A DNA stretch of 64,000 nucleotides from CAVVZJ01 sp963752755 (GCA_963752755.1 CAVVZJ010000003.1:558001-622000); one strand, 5' to 3'; shown: positions 27,409 to 36,192, counted from the first letter of the stretch. Notes: generated by a model from the sequence alone, not told the origin. Numbers and translations are program-made.

Positions 27409-28665
27409 TCAAGGCTTGAGGAGGCTCGCCTGCGGGCCGGAAGCGTCGGTCAGGAACCGGTCGAGCAGGCCGGCCATCTCGGAGGCATTGGGGATCTCCT
27501 TGAAGCGGAGGACGGGTCCGGAAAGCTCGCCGAGCGACTCGTCGTCCACCTTGAGGCGGTCGGAGATCGCGAGGAGGTAGCGGGGCGGGCCGTGCTTCGG
27601 GAGGAGGCGGAGGAGGCGCTCGACGGCCGAGCGCTTCCAGAAGCCGAGGATCTCGACAAGCACGTCCGTGCCCGTCGCCTTGTGGACGAACCGGTAATCC
27701 GGCACCCAGACCGCCTCGCGGCCCAGATCGACCACCTCGGGCGACTCGCTGACCTCCCAGGCCGGCGCGACCTGGCGGAAGCGGTCGAGGAACGCGGCGA
27801 TCTCGGCGGGGACGTACTGGCCGGCGTCGTCGTAGTGGGAAACCAGGCCGTCGCCCGATTCGAGGTGGAACCAGCGCGGCTCGCGCTTCGTGCCCCAGCG
27901 CAATTCGGCATCCAGGCGGAAGTCGTTGCAGAGCAACAGCGCGGGCAGGAAGAGGGCCATCTGGAGGCCGTACTTCGTCGTCGAGCTGAAGAGGCTCAAG
28001 GGGCCGTCGATGTGGAAGGTGTATCCCGCCTTCATCGTCCCTTCGACGCGGTAGAGCAGCCGGTGGAACTTCAGCCAGCGGAACAACTGCCGGTACCGCG
28101 CCGGCTTCTCGCTGCGAACCTCGGCCTTGACCAGCACCGAGCGCAGGAGCACGGCCTGGGCGAGCGCGACGTTGTAGCGGTCGATCAAGGCGCGGGCGCC
28201 CAGGTCGTCGAACTTGAGCATGCGGTTCTCGTCCTTGAGGTCGGCGAAGAGGGACGTGGCGACCTGCGCGGGCTCGACCTGCAACTCGTCAGCAACCTGC
28301 TGGAGCACGACATCCCGACGAAAGGGGGCACGGTGGCCGGCGGCGCGGAGGTCGCGACGGTGGGCGGCGGCGGCGCTGAAGACCTTCTCGCGGAGGGTCT
28401 CGGGCGGCACGTCGGCCACAACCTCGAACTCGGCGCGGTCTTCCAGCACCTTGGCGAGTCCGCGGGGCGCGAGCGTGGCGACCCCTTCGCCGATCAGGTC
28501 GTCGACCTCCGACTGGATCTCGCCGCGGGTCAGGCCGATTCCCTCGCGGAAGATCATCAGCAGGCTCTCGGCCAGTTCGAGCCACTGGACGCTCTCGCGG
28601 CTCAGATACCGGGGGATGACCCGGTTCTTGGCGGTCTTCACCAGGACGAGGTTGCCGGTCAGCAT
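27409..28665 (-). CDS. DUF790 (Bax1-type) nuclease, partner of XPB helicase
   Basis: A 418-residue member of DUF790. In archaea this family (Bax1) is a structure-specific endonuclease that binds the XPB helicase in nucleotide excision repair. The N-terminus (RVIPRYLSRESVQWLELAESLL) and middle (LDAELRWGTKREPRWFHLESG) are characteristic. The nuclease core of PD-(D/E)XK type is visible in VWVPDYRFVHKATG and VLVEILGFWKRSAVERLLRLL. The start at 28665 (MLTGNLVLVKTAKNR) is the first residue of family similarity. An XPB-type helicase gene lies 1.5 kb away on the same strand, matching the archaeal pairing. Confidence 0.85.
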   Translation of the reverse strand: MLTGNLVLVKTAKNRVIPRYLSRESVQWLELAESLLMIFREGIGLTRGEIQSEVDDLIGEGVATLAPRGLAKVLEDRAEFEVVADVPPETLREKVFSAAAAHRRDLRAAGHRAPFRRDVVLQQVADELQVEPAQVATSLFADLKDENRMLKFDDLGARALIDRYNVALAQAVLLRSVLVKAEVRSEKPARYRQLFRWLKFHRLLYRVEGTMKAGYTFHIDGPLSLFSSTTKYGLQMALFLPALLLCNDFRLDAELRWGTKREPRWFHLESGDGLVSHYDDAGQYVPAEIAAFLDRFRQVAPAWEVSESPEVVDLGREAVWVPDYRFVHKATGTDVLVEILGFWKRSAVERLLRLLPKHGPPRYLLAISDRLKVDDESLGELSGPVLRFKEIPNASEMAGLLDRFLTDASGPQASLLKP

Positions 28666-28833
28666 CGGTCGGTCATCTCCGGTCGGGTCGGCGCGATCCG
28701 GCCGCGCTCCTGAACTATTGTAACGCAAATCGAGCGGGATCGGGGGCGTCGTCGTCGTTCCGTTTGCCGGCACCCCCGCGATCGACAATAATTGACCCGG
28801 AGTCGGATGCGACGGGTCGTGAGGGTTGGGACG

Positions 28834-29697
28834 ATGAACGCGATGGCGGCACCGGAGTCGTCGAGATGTCTGCTCTCGCTGCGTTGCATGGAGATCTGGG
28901 GGGGCAATACGGCCGTCGAGAGTCGGGTAGCGACGCCGGGGCTGGAGGCGTGGGTCTATAGCCTGCCGTTCGCGGGCTCGGAGCAGGGGGGTGACGTGCA
29001 TTACGTCTCGCTCTGCGGCGGCGGGGTCATCACGCGGGCGATCGTGGCGGACGTCTCGGGGCACGGGGCGTCGGTGGGCGAGCTGGCGGCGTCCTTGCGG
29101 GTGATGATGCGGAAGAACATCAACCGCAAGGACCCGACGCGGCTGGTCCGCGACCTGAACCGACAGTTCACCGCGCTGGGGGAGCTGAGCCGGTTCGCGA
29201 CGGCGGTGGTCGCCACCTACCTGGCGACGAAGCGGCGGTTGACCCTCTGCAACGCCGGCCACCCGCGGCCGCTCTGGTACCGGGCTCGGGAGCGGTCGTG
29301 GGTCGTGCTGACGTCCGACCTGGCGGGAATTTCCGACCTCGTCAACCTGCCGCTGGGCCTTGACGATGAGACGGCCTACGACCAGTTCTCCGTGCCGCTC
29401 GGCAAGGGCGACGTGATTGTGCTCTACACCGACGCGTTGGTCGAGTCGGGCGACGGGTCGGGCAAGATGCTCGGCGAGGAGGGCTTGCTCGGGCTCGCCC
29501 GCGGCCTCGACCCGACCGATCCATCGCGGTTCGGACCGTCGCTGCTGAACGCCATCGCCCGACATCGCGGCGGCTTGCCGGCCGACGACGACACCACGAT
29601 GCTCGTCCTCCACCACAACGGCCTGGGCAAGCGCCGGCTCTCGATCGGGGAGAAGCTGGACGTCTATGCGAAGGTGTTCGGGCTGAGGCGGGTCTGA
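28834..29697 (+). CDS. PP2C-type (SpoIIE/RsbU family) serine phosphatase
   Basis: Metal-dependent phosphatase that usually removes phosphate from anti-anti-sigma or other signalling proteins. Key motifs are EQGGDVHYVSLCGGG, AIVADVSGHGASVGELAASL (metal-binding Asp and Gly), CNAGHPRPLWYR, LYTDALVESGDGSG and DDDTTMLVLHH. It has no sensor domain; the first 50 residues are short and unrecognised. The ATG at 28834 follows GAGGGTTGGG at a good distance; ATG 28807 is possible. It is divergent from the DUF790 gene with 168 bases between starts. Confidence 0.87.
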   Translation: MNAMAAPESSRCLLSLRCMEIWGGNTAVESRVATPGLEAWVYSLPFAGSEQGGDVHYVSLCGGGVITRAIVADVSGHGASVGELAASLRVMMRKNINRKDPTRLVRDLNRQFTALGELSRFATAVVATYLATKRRLTLCNAGHPRPLWYRARERSWVVLTSDLAGISDLVNLPLGLDDETAYDQFSVPLGKGDVIVLYTDALVESGDGSGKMLGEEGLLGLARGLDPTDPSRFGPSLLNAIARHRGGLPADDDTTMLVLHHNGLGKRRLSIGEKLDVYAKVFGLRRV

Positions 29698-29704
29698 TCG
29701 GCCC

Positions 29705-30196
29705 TCAAGGGCCGGTACGCTCCTCGGCCGGGTCGGTACGATCCAGCCAGGCTTCGAACGGCCAGATGCCTCGGAGCACGATCAACGTCAGCGCCGCCAC
29801 CCCCACGGCGACGAGGTATTGCCGCAAGGCCACCGCGATCCCGAGGCCGCCGGAGATCAGGATCGAGGCGGCGGTGGTGAGCCCCTTGACCGTGCCCCCC
29901 TCGCCGGCCCGGAAGATCGTACCGGCGCCAAGGAAGCTCAGACCGGTCACGACCGCCTCGACCAGCCGGAGCGGGTCGGCGCGGACCTGAAACGCCTCAC
30001 CCTCTGCGAGCGGGGCGAAGCGGAAAACCAGCGCCTGGCCCATCCCGACGATCAGGGCCGAGGCGCCCGCGACGAGCATGTGCGTCCGCAAACCGGCCGG
30101 CTTCTCCGCCAGGTGGCGCTCCACGCCCACCGCGCCGCCGAGCAGCATGGCCAGGAAGACGTCACCAAGCAACTGGAGCTGGGTCAACCAGGTCAC
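29705..30196 (-). CDS. MgtC/SapB family membrane protein
   Basis: A 163-residue inner-membrane protein with four or five helices. The family signature GGAVGVERHLAEKPAGLRTHMLV is complete, followed by TGLSFLGAGTIFRAG and VKGLTTAASILISGGLGIAVAL. MgtC proteins modulate ATP synthase and magnesium or phosphate homeostasis; the C-terminal ACT-like domain of Salmonella MgtC is absent, which is the usual short form. It lies 17 bases downstream of the XPB-type helicase gene on the same strand. Confidence 0.9.
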   Translation of the reverse strand: MTWLTQLQLLGDVFLAMLLGGAVGVERHLAEKPAGLRTHMLVAGASALIVGMGQALVFRFAPLAEGEAFQVRADPLRLVEAVVTGLSFLGAGTIFRAGEGGTVKGLTTAASILISGGLGIAVALRQYLVAVGVAALTLIVLRGIWPFEAWLDRTDPAEERTGP

Positions 30197-30213
30197 TGCG
30201 AATCATCCTCCCC

Positions 30214-31638
30214 TCAATCGCCGCCGTAGGCGCTGTGCTGGCGGCGGCGGTTGGAGGTGAACTCCTCGACCGTGCCGCGAGTAACGACCTCGTAGAGCGT
30301 CGCCTCCTTGTCCCCTTTTTTCCGCAAGATCCGGCCAAGCCGCTGCACGTGCTCCCGGACCGATCCCGAACCCGAGAGGATCACCGCCACGTTCGCCTCG
30401 GGCACGTTCACGCCTTCGTTCAACACCCGCGAGGTCGCCACGATCGGGTACTCACCCGAGTTGAACCTCAGGAGGATCTCGCGGCGCTCCTTGGTCTTGG
30501 TCTGGTGCGTGATGACGGGGATGAGGAATTGACGCGCAATCTTATAAACGGTCGCGTTGTCGTGGGTGAAGATCAGGACGCGGTCGCCGTTGTGCATGTC
30601 GAGCAACCGGGCGAGCAGGTTGAGCTTCGCCGGGGCGGCGAGGGCCAGGGCGCGCTGCTCGCGGTAGGCGAGGAAGGCTTGCTTGCCCTCGGCGGAGCGG
30701 TGAGCGTGGAAGAGGAACTGGCCCCAGGCGTTCGGCTGACGCATGTCGATGCCCATGTCGCGGAGGAAGTTGCGATAGACCTCGCGGCTGGACTCGTAGC
30801 GGAACCGTTCTTCTTCCGTCAGGTTCACATACAAGGTCTCGACCCGGTAATCGGCCAGGAACCGGCCGCGGAGCTGGGTGATCTCGCGGCGATAGACAAT
30901 CGGGCCGATGAGCTGATCCAGCTTCTCGTGGGCATTGTCGGCACGCTCGGGGGTGGCGGTCAGGCCGAGCCGGAACGGGGCGAGGGCGCAGGTGGCGGCG
31001 AGGCCGTAGGTGGGGCCGGGAAGGTGGTGACACTCGTCGAAGACGATCAGGCCGAACCGGTCGCCTAGCCGCTCCATGTTGATGTAGGCGGAGTCGTAGG
31101 TCGTTACCGTCAAGGGCTTGAGCTCGTAGTAGCCGCCGCCGAGGAGACCAACCTCGACGCCGAAGCACATCAACAACTCGTCGTACCACTGGTTCATCAG
31201 GTCGATCGTGGGCGTGACGATCAGCGTCGGCCGCTCGGCGGCCTGGATGCAGAGGTTGGCGAGGTGAGTCTTGCCGGTGCCGGTCGGGAGGACGACCACT
31301 CCGCGCTTGCCGGCCTGGTTCCAGGCCGCCAGGCCCTCGGTCTGATGCGGGAAGGCGGGCTTGTCGATCCGGATCGGCCAGGGGGTCTTGCCGTAGGTGC
31401 GGGCCCTGTCTTCGAACGGGACCTTGTGATCGAGCAAATGCTGGATGATATTCCGATACCAGATCGCCTCGGCGCGATAGAGGCCGGACCGCGGGTCGTG
31501 CTTGAGGCCGGGGATGCCTCGTGAGTCGGCCTCGGGCAAGCCGGCGACGAGCAAGGTGCCGCCCTCGAACGAGAGTCGGAGCTTGCCATCCTCGTCCGGT
31601 TGGCCGGCGTCGGCGTTTCTGGCGGCAGCCTGGCTCAT
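30214..31638 (-). CDS. XPB/Rad25-type DEAH-family helicase
   Basis: Superfamily 2 DNA helicase of 474 residues. Walker A LPTGTGKTHLA is near residue 116, motif II is DECHH, motif III is GLTATPERAD, and motifs V and VI appear as VATSRVLNEGVNVPEA and EHVQRLGRILRKKG. An N-terminal domain of about 85 residues (LKHDPRSGLYRAEAIWYRNII) corresponds to the XPB damage-recognition region, and the RED-like motif region is REITQLRGRF. The neighbouring DUF790/Bax1 gene supports a repair helicase-nuclease pair. The ATG overlaps the stop of an Uma2 remnant by four bases. Confidence 0.9.
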   Translation of the reverse strand: MSQAAARNADAGQPDEDGKLRLSFEGGTLLVAGLPEADSRGIPGLKHDPRSGLYRAEAIWYRNIIQHLLDHKVPFEDRARTYGKTPWPIRIDKPAFPHQTEGLAAWNQAGKRGVVVLPTGTGKTHLANLCIQAAERPTLIVTPTIDLMNQWYDELLMCFGVEVGLLGGGYYELKPLTVTTYDSAYINMERLGDRFGLIVFDECHHLPGPTYGLAATCALAPFRLGLTATPERADNAHEKLDQLIGPIVYRREITQLRGRFLADYRVETLYVNLTEEERFRYESSREVYRNFLRDMGIDMRQPNAWGQFLFHAHRSAEGKQAFLAYREQRALALAAPAKLNLLARLLDMHNGDRVLIFTHDNATVYKIARQFLIPVITHQTKTKERREILLRFNSGEYPIVATSRVLNEGVNVPEANVAVILSGSGSVREHVQRLGRILRKKGDKEATLYEVVTRGTVEEFTSNRRRQHSAYGGD

Positions 31639-32009
31639 GGGGCGTCGGGGCCTCCGGCGGGGTTGCGGAGGGTCAGCCCGCCGAAGACCTCGGCAACCAG
31701 CGGGCGAAAGCCGGGCGGGTCAGGCTCGCCTTCGAGCACGCCGTTGTCAGCCCGTCGCTCGGGCAGCCGGACGGGACGATCCACGTCGATCGCGCGGGAA
31801 TCCGGGTCGAGGAACCAGCCCCGTGGACTGCCAGGATCGGTCGCGTGCCGAAACTTCTGCATGGTGTGCAAGCCGTGTTTCTTGTCCGGCACGGCATTCC
31901 TCATAACCCGGCCGTCGAGGAACTCCAGCACGGGCGACTCATCGAGGTCCGGACGCTGGAGGAATGGCTCCAGGGTCCGGCCGTGTCGCCGCTTCGTCTG
32001 TCCGGCCAT
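31635..32009 (-). pseudogene. Uma2-family (PD-(D/E)XK) remnant with internal deletion
   Basis: A 124-residue reading frame. The N-terminal part SPVLEFLDGRVMRNAVPDKKH resembles Uma2 strand and DGRV motifs, and the C-terminal WFLDPDSRAIDVDRPVRLPE followed by FRPLVAEVFGGL matches the Uma2 end. The core of about 80 residues with the catalytic PD and ExK motifs is missing between KFRHATDP and GSPRGW. Uma2 genes are highly amplified in planctomycetes and decay often. Its stop overlaps the helicase start (ATGA), so it may still be translated and help expression of the helicase. Confidence 0.65.
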
Positions 32010-32148
32010 CGCGGATCGCTCCCGTCCTGCACGTTCCCAGCCAGCCACTTCGCGAGGCATTTGTCACCGATCCCCCCGGAACGATACCGCGAACCCTGGC
32101 AGGAAAGGGCCGTGCTGACTGTACTCCAGTCTACACGACCCCAGCGCG

Positions 32149-32199
32149 ATCGGCCATCGGAACGCGGGGGTGCAGACGCCCCGCGTTCCGATGGCCGAT
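32149..32199 (-). terminator. Perfect 21-bp stem hairpin downstream of the coiled-coil gene
   Basis: Arms 32149-32169 and 32179-32199 are exact reverse complements with a 9-base loop. It lies 40 bases after the stop of the minus-strand gene at 32239 and before the Uma2 remnant, as expected for a terminator, but no T-tract follows. Confidence 0.6.
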
Positions 32200-32238
32200 G
32201 GAGGGTGGCGGTTTGCGGACGGTTCCCAGCCGCTGGGC

Positions 32239-33156
32239 TCAGCGCGTTGTTGGCGAGGGGGTCGGCATCAAGGGTCGCGCCGATACGGTCTCGCTCGCCG
32301 GGTCGGGGCCGGTCAGGCCCGAGCCGCCCTGGTCGCTCGCCTGACGGACCTTCTCGGCCACGTCGGAGAGCTGATTCTCCAGGCGGCGAACCCGCTCGGG
32401 GAGGTAGGAGACGTCATCGACCTCGCGGGAAAGCTCGCCGACCTTGATCTGGAGTGTCTGAAGGCCGGGCGGCGGCGCATTCTCGGGCGTCTTCATGCGG
32501 TCGAGACGCTGGCGGAGGCGGTCGATCCGTTCGTTGAGCGTGGCGAGCTGCTTCTGGACCGACTGGAGATCGTCGGCTGCGCCGAAGCCGGGGGTCGCGG
32601 CCGCCTGGTCGCTTTGCCGGGACTGGCCCTGAGACTGCGAAGACTGCGAAGACTGGCCCGAGTCGCCGCTCGATGCGCTCTGGTTTTGCGAGTTCTTACC
32701 GTCCTGCGAATCCTCGGACTTCGAGCCGTAGAAGTGCATGTAGGCCCAGGCGCCACCGAGGCCGAGGACCAGACCCAGGACCAGACCCAGGATCATGCCG
32801 CCGTGGCTGGACCAGGACGACGACTCCTCGCGGTCGGAGTCGTCGTCTTCCTCCTCGTGCTCGCCGCGACGGCGCCTCGGCGGCTCGCGGCGATTCCGAC
32901 GTTCGTCGTCGGGCCGACGCTTCGGCCGACGCTCCACGCGGACCGGTTCCCCCCAGGACGGGGCGACCGCGTAGGCCGGCACCTCCTCGGAGGCATCCAC
33001 GACCAGGGTCTCGGCGGGTTGCCGCCTCCAGGACGCCTGGCTCTCGGTCACGACCGGATCGGTCGTCGTGATCGCGACCGGATCCGTTCCGGAGGGCGCG
33101 TTCGGCCGTTCCCGATCGTCCTCATCTTGCCGACGATTCCCATCGCGATCTGCCAT
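32239..33156 (-). CDS. Single-pass membrane protein with disordered and coiled-coil regions
   Basis: A 305-residue protein with three parts. Residues 1-120 are polar and charged (runs of Arg, then Asp and Glu), predicted disordered and cytoplasmic. A single helix follows (GGMILGLVLGLVLGLGGAWAYM). The outer part has a Ser/Gln-rich linker, then a coiled coil (LQSVQKQLATLNERIDRLRQRL and VRRLENQLSDVAEKVRQ). GGGAGG precedes the ATG at 33156. No family is recognised. The design suggests a structural or scaffolding protein spanning the inner membrane. Confidence 0.75.
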   Translation of the reverse strand: MADRDGNRRQDEDDRERPNAPSGTDPVAITTTDPVVTESQASWRRQPAETLVVDASEEVPAYAVAPSWGEPVRVERRPKRRPDDERRNRREPPRRRRGEHEEEDDDSDREESSSWSSHGGMILGLVLGLVLGLGGAWAYMHFYGSKSEDSQDGKNSQNQSASSGDSGQSSQSSQSQGQSRQSDQAAATPGFGAADDLQSVQKQLATLNERIDRLRQRLDRMKTPENAPPPGLQTLQIKVGELSREVDDVSYLPERVRRLENQLSDVAEKVRQASDQGGSGLTGPDPASETVSARPLMPTPSPTTR

Positions 33157-33334
33157 GACCGAACCTCCCAGAAAAACAGGGCATGAATGCATGGACGTCT
33201 TCGGCGACCATTCCGGAAACGGCGGGGGGGCCAGGGGAATCCATTGCGAATGGCGTGCCTTCGATGCGTCGAGCGCACCGAGGGCACCGCTCCGGGTGAT
33301 CCGGGAAGCGGTGTCGGGGCCGAGGGCCGGTCGA

Positions 33335-33712
33335 TCAGCCGAACCGCGCGGCGGACTCGCGTTCCATGATCTCGATCATCCGCGAGCGGATGGCGAGGAA
33401 GTCGGCGACAAGTCGGCGCGCGGGCTCGGTGAGCGTGCTGCGCTGGGTGCCCTGACCGCCGACCTGGGTCTCGACGAGCGTCAGGCCGAGCGAGCGTTCG
33501 GCGCCCTTGATACGATTCCAGATGTGGCGGTAGCTGCGGCCGAGGTCGTCGGCGGCCTGCTTGATCGAGCCGGCGCGTTCGACGGCCTGGAGGATGGCGA
33601 CGAAGCCGCTGCCGAAGCCGCTGCCGTCGTCGGCTTCGAGCCAGACCTTCACCCGGGGCCGCAGGGAGGGTCGGTTCGTCGGATTGTCGCGGGGGGGGCG
33701 GGGTCGGGACAT
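33335..33712 (-). CDS. modE: ModE-type winged-helix regulator (N-terminal domain only)
   Basis: A 125-residue DNA-binding protein of the ModE/LysR-like molybdate regulator group. The HTH reads VERAGSIKQAADDLGRSYRHIWNRIKGAERSLG, followed by the wing LVETQVGGQGTQRSTLTEPARRL. The C-terminal molybdate-binding Di-Mop domain of E. coli ModE is absent; instead a separate Mop protein is encoded five bases upstream. The start at 33712 (MSRPRPPRD) follows the Mop stop closely. It probably represses molybdate uptake genes, working with or without the Mop protein. Confidence 0.83.
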   Translation of the reverse strand: MSRPRPPRDNPTNRPSLRPRVKVWLEADDGSGFGSGFVAILQAVERAGSIKQAADDLGRSYRHIWNRIKGAERSLGLTLVETQVGGQGTQRSTLTEPARRLVADFLAIRSRMIEIMERESAARFG

Positions 33713-33716
33713 CGGA

Positions 33717-33920
33717 TCACGACTTATCGACAAGGACCTCGGTCGCCTTGATGACCGCCTTGACCTGGTCGCCCGCCTGGAGATTCAAGGTCTCGGCCGA
33801 GCCGCGGGTAATCGCCGCGACGACCTCGACGCCGTTGACGTCCATAACAACCTCGGCCATCACGTTGCCGAGCTTGACCGACTTGACGGTCGCCGGGAGC
33901 TGGTTGCGGGCGCTGAGCAT
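33717..33920 (-). CDS. Mop (molbindin/TOBE) molybdate-binding protein
   Basis: A 67-residue single Mop domain: LSARNQLPATVKSVKLGNVMAEVVMDV, then AAITRGSAETLNLQAGD and VKAVIKATEVLV. Such small proteins bind molybdate or tungstate as hexamers, for storage or sensing. It lies between ModA and ModE. Its start overlaps the open frame of ModA by about 60 bases, which probably reflects either true overlap or an indel in the ModA C-terminus. Confidence 0.9.
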   Translation of the reverse strand: MLSARNQLPATVKSVKLGNVMAEVVMDVNGVEVVAAITRGSAETLNLQAGDQVKAVIKATEVLVDKS

Positions 33921-34724
33921 GATGGGGTCTCGTCTCGGGCGGGAGGGGACGGTTGGTCGGCGGCGGGTTCGGGACTCGGGGGCGGTCGGAACCCGTACCG
34001 GGCGAGGATGGCCTGGCCGGCGTCGGAGAGGAGGAACTCGGAGAAGGCGGCGGCCTTCGGCTGAGATTTCGCCGCGGACAGGATGCCGAGGGCCTGGATC
34101 AAGGGGGCGTAGAGGGCGTCGTCCACGGTCACGGTGCGGACCTCGGGGACGTCGGCGATCGCCTTGCCGACGAGCCCGGCCTCGGCGTTGCCGGTCTGTA
34201 CGAACTGGAGCGCCTGGCGAACCGATTCAGCCTGCACGACCTTCGGTTTCAGCTCATCCCAGAGCCCGGCCCGTTCGAGAGCCTGCTTCGCCGCGCGGCC
34301 GTAGGGAGCCGTCTCGGGGTTGGCGATCGCGACCCGCTTGATCTCGGGCCGGCGGAGGTCGTCGATCGAGGCGACCTCGACGCCCGAGGCCCGGTTCACG
34401 GCCAGTACGAGCGAGCCGCGGGCGTAGTTCCGCTCCGAGACGACCGTGATGACCTCTTTCTCCACGAGGTCATCGACAAACCCGCGGTTGGCAGAGAGGA
34501 AGATGTCGAAGGGCGGCTCCCTGTTCGAGCTGCTGGGCGAGGTGACCGGACGAGCCGAACGTGACCCGCAGGGCCCAGCCGGTCTCGCGGTGGAACTGTT
34601 CCTCGATGGCGGGCATCGCCGCCTGGAGGTCGCTGGCGGCGGCGACTCGCAGCTCCTCCGAGGGGGTCGGCAACCCGCAGCCGGCGAGAGCCGTGAGCAG
34701 GAGCAAGGTGAGTCGGGTCGGCAT
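33860..34724 (-). CDS. modA: Molybdate-binding lipoprotein ModA, one frameshift
   Basis: Periplasmic molybdate-binding protein of the ModABC importer. Lipobox LAGC (Cys16), then LRVAAASDLQAAMPAIEEQF, RVTFGSSGHLAQQLEQGA and, after a frame change near 34527, FDIFLSANRGFVDDL, GSLVLAVNRASG, KRVAIANPETAPYGRAAKQAL and AGLVGKAIADVPEV. The anion-contacting Ser residues of the SD and GSSG motifs are present. The C-terminus runs past FSEFLLSDAGQAILARYGF into a Pro/Ser-rich tail that overlaps the Mop gene. The permease and ATPase genes (modB, modC) are not in the window. Confidence 0.85.
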
Positions 34725-34896
34725 GAAACGGGTCCTGGCATGCGAAGGGCGATCTCGCGATGATCGTAGGCGGGCGGTGGAGGCCGCGTCAACTCGGCCG
34801 AGCCGGCAAGAATCGCCTGGTCGCGGCGAAGACACCCGTGAGCGGTCTCCCTGGCTGCAACCGATCGAACCCCCGAACCTCCCGGAGTCGCGACGG

Positions 34897-35391
34897 ATGA
34901 AGTCTCCCCTGCCCAGCCCGGGACAGATCCCGCCAGGCCGCAAGACGGTCTATTATGTAGGCATGGCCCTGTCGATCGTCGGCCTCCTGATGTTCCTCTC
35001 GACGTTCGTCTCCGGCCTGGCCCACTTCGGCGACTTCCACCACTTCGCAGAACACACCCGATCGATGGGCCTGCGAGCCTTCGGGGGAATCATCCTGTTG
35101 ATGATCGGCGGGGTGGTCATGAGGATCGGGGCGCAGGGGGCCTTCGGGGCGGGGATGCTGCTCGACCCGGAGCGGGCCGGTCGGGAGCTGGAGCCCTGGG
35201 CGCGGATGTCGGGCCGGCTCAACGACGCCGCGTTCTCCGAGATGTCCACGGTCCGTGAGACGATCGGCGACGCCCTGGGCGGCCGTCGCGAGCCGGAGCC
35301 GGCTCCCGAGATCAAGATCCGCTGCCGGTCTTGCCAGGCGCTCAACGACGAGCAGGCCCGGTTCTGCGACCAGTGCGGTGCCGCCCTCTGA
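34897..35391 (+). CDS. Two-helix membrane protein with C-terminal zinc ribbon
   Basis: A 164-residue protein. Two membrane helices (YYVGMALSIVGLLMFLSTFVSG and FGGIILLMIGGVVMRIGAQG) enclose a short His-rich loop (HFGDFHHFAEHTRS). A soluble linker follows, then a zinc ribbon with CRSC and CDQCG. The architecture resembles zinc-ribbon envelope proteins of unknown role. The ATG at 34897 directly precedes the first conserved part; the long open frame upstream is the antisense of modA. The gene is divergent from modA. Confidence 0.75.
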   Translation: MKSPLPSPGQIPPGRKTVYYVGMALSIVGLLMFLSTFVSGLAHFGDFHHFAEHTRSMGLRAFGGIILLMIGGVVMRIGAQGAFGAGMLLDPERAGRELEPWARMSGRLNDAAFSEMSTVRETIGDALGGRREPEPAPEIKIRCRSCQALNDEQARFCDQCGAAL

Positions 35392-35457
35392 GCCGGTCTG
35401 GCAGCGCGGGGCCGGGGAAGAGACAATGGAGTCTGGACCCGGAGGAAATCCAGGACG

Positions 35458-36150
35458 ATGCTCGATGCCCTCGTGATCGCCCCGCACCCCGACGATGCCG
35501 AGCTGGGCATGGGGGGGACGATCCTCCGCCTGATCGGACAAGGCTGGAAGGTCGGCCTGCTCGACCTGACTAGCGGCGAGCCCACGCCGCTCGGTTCGCC
35601 CGAGATTCGCGCCACCGAGACCGCCGCGGCGAACCGCTTGCTGGGCGATCCCTGGCGGGAGAACCTCGGCCTGCCCAACCGCAGCCTCGAACCGACCCTC
35701 GAACACCGCCGCGCCCTGGCGGCCGTCTTCCGTCGGGTCCGCCCTCGGCTCCTGTTCGCCCCGTTCTGGGAAGACGCCCACCCCGACCACACCGCGGCGA
35801 CGAAGCTGGTCGAGGACGCGCGGTTCTGGAGCAAGCTCTCGAAGTCGGACATCCCGGGCGCACCGTTCCACCCGTCGCGCATCCTCTATTACTTCAGCGT
35901 TCACCTGCGGATCGCCGAGCGGCCAAGCTTCGTGGTGGATATCAGCGACCAGGCCGAGGCCAAGCGCGCGGCCCTCGGTTGCTACCGGTCGCAACTGGTG
36001 GACAACCAGCCGACGGAACGCCCCGGGATGATCGACTCGGTCTTCGACCGGACACGGTTCTGGGGCCACCTGGCCGGGGTCCACCATGCCGAACCGTTCG
36101 CCAGCCGTGAGCCGATCGGCCTGGCGGGGCTGGGCGACCTGCTGATCTGA
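35458..36150 (+). CDS. bshB1: PIG-L family deacetylase, likely BshB1 (bacillithiol synthesis)
   Basis: Zinc-dependent N-acetylglucosamine deacetylase. The N-terminal zinc motif APHPDDAELGMGGT and the second site DAHPDHTAATKLV are intact. The sequence also has DLTSGEPTPLGSPEIRATE and RPSFVVDISDQAEAKRAALGCY, typical of BshB1, which deacetylates GlcNAc-malate. At 230 residues it has the family length. The ATG is preceded by AGGA at short distance. bshA and bshC are not nearby, so the bacillithiol assignment rests on sequence resemblance alone. Confidence 0.85.
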   Translation: MLDALVIAPHPDDAELGMGGTILRLIGQGWKVGLLDLTSGEPTPLGSPEIRATETAAANRLLGDPWRENLGLPNRSLEPTLEHRRALAAVFRRVRPRLLFAPFWEDAHPDHTAATKLVEDARFWSKLSKSDIPGAPFHPSRILYYFSVHLRIAERPSFVVDISDQAEAKRAALGCYRSQLVDNQPTERPGMIDSVFDRTRFWGHLAGVHHAEPFASREPIGLAGLGDLLI

Positions 36151-36192
36151 GGCCGTCTCAAAACGCCAGAACTTCCGGGTTTCAGGGGTGGA

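Noticed and set aside
26437..28713. 758-residue plus-strand frame across trpB and DUF790
   Set aside because: It spans two convergent real genes in a wrong frame and has no domain similarity.
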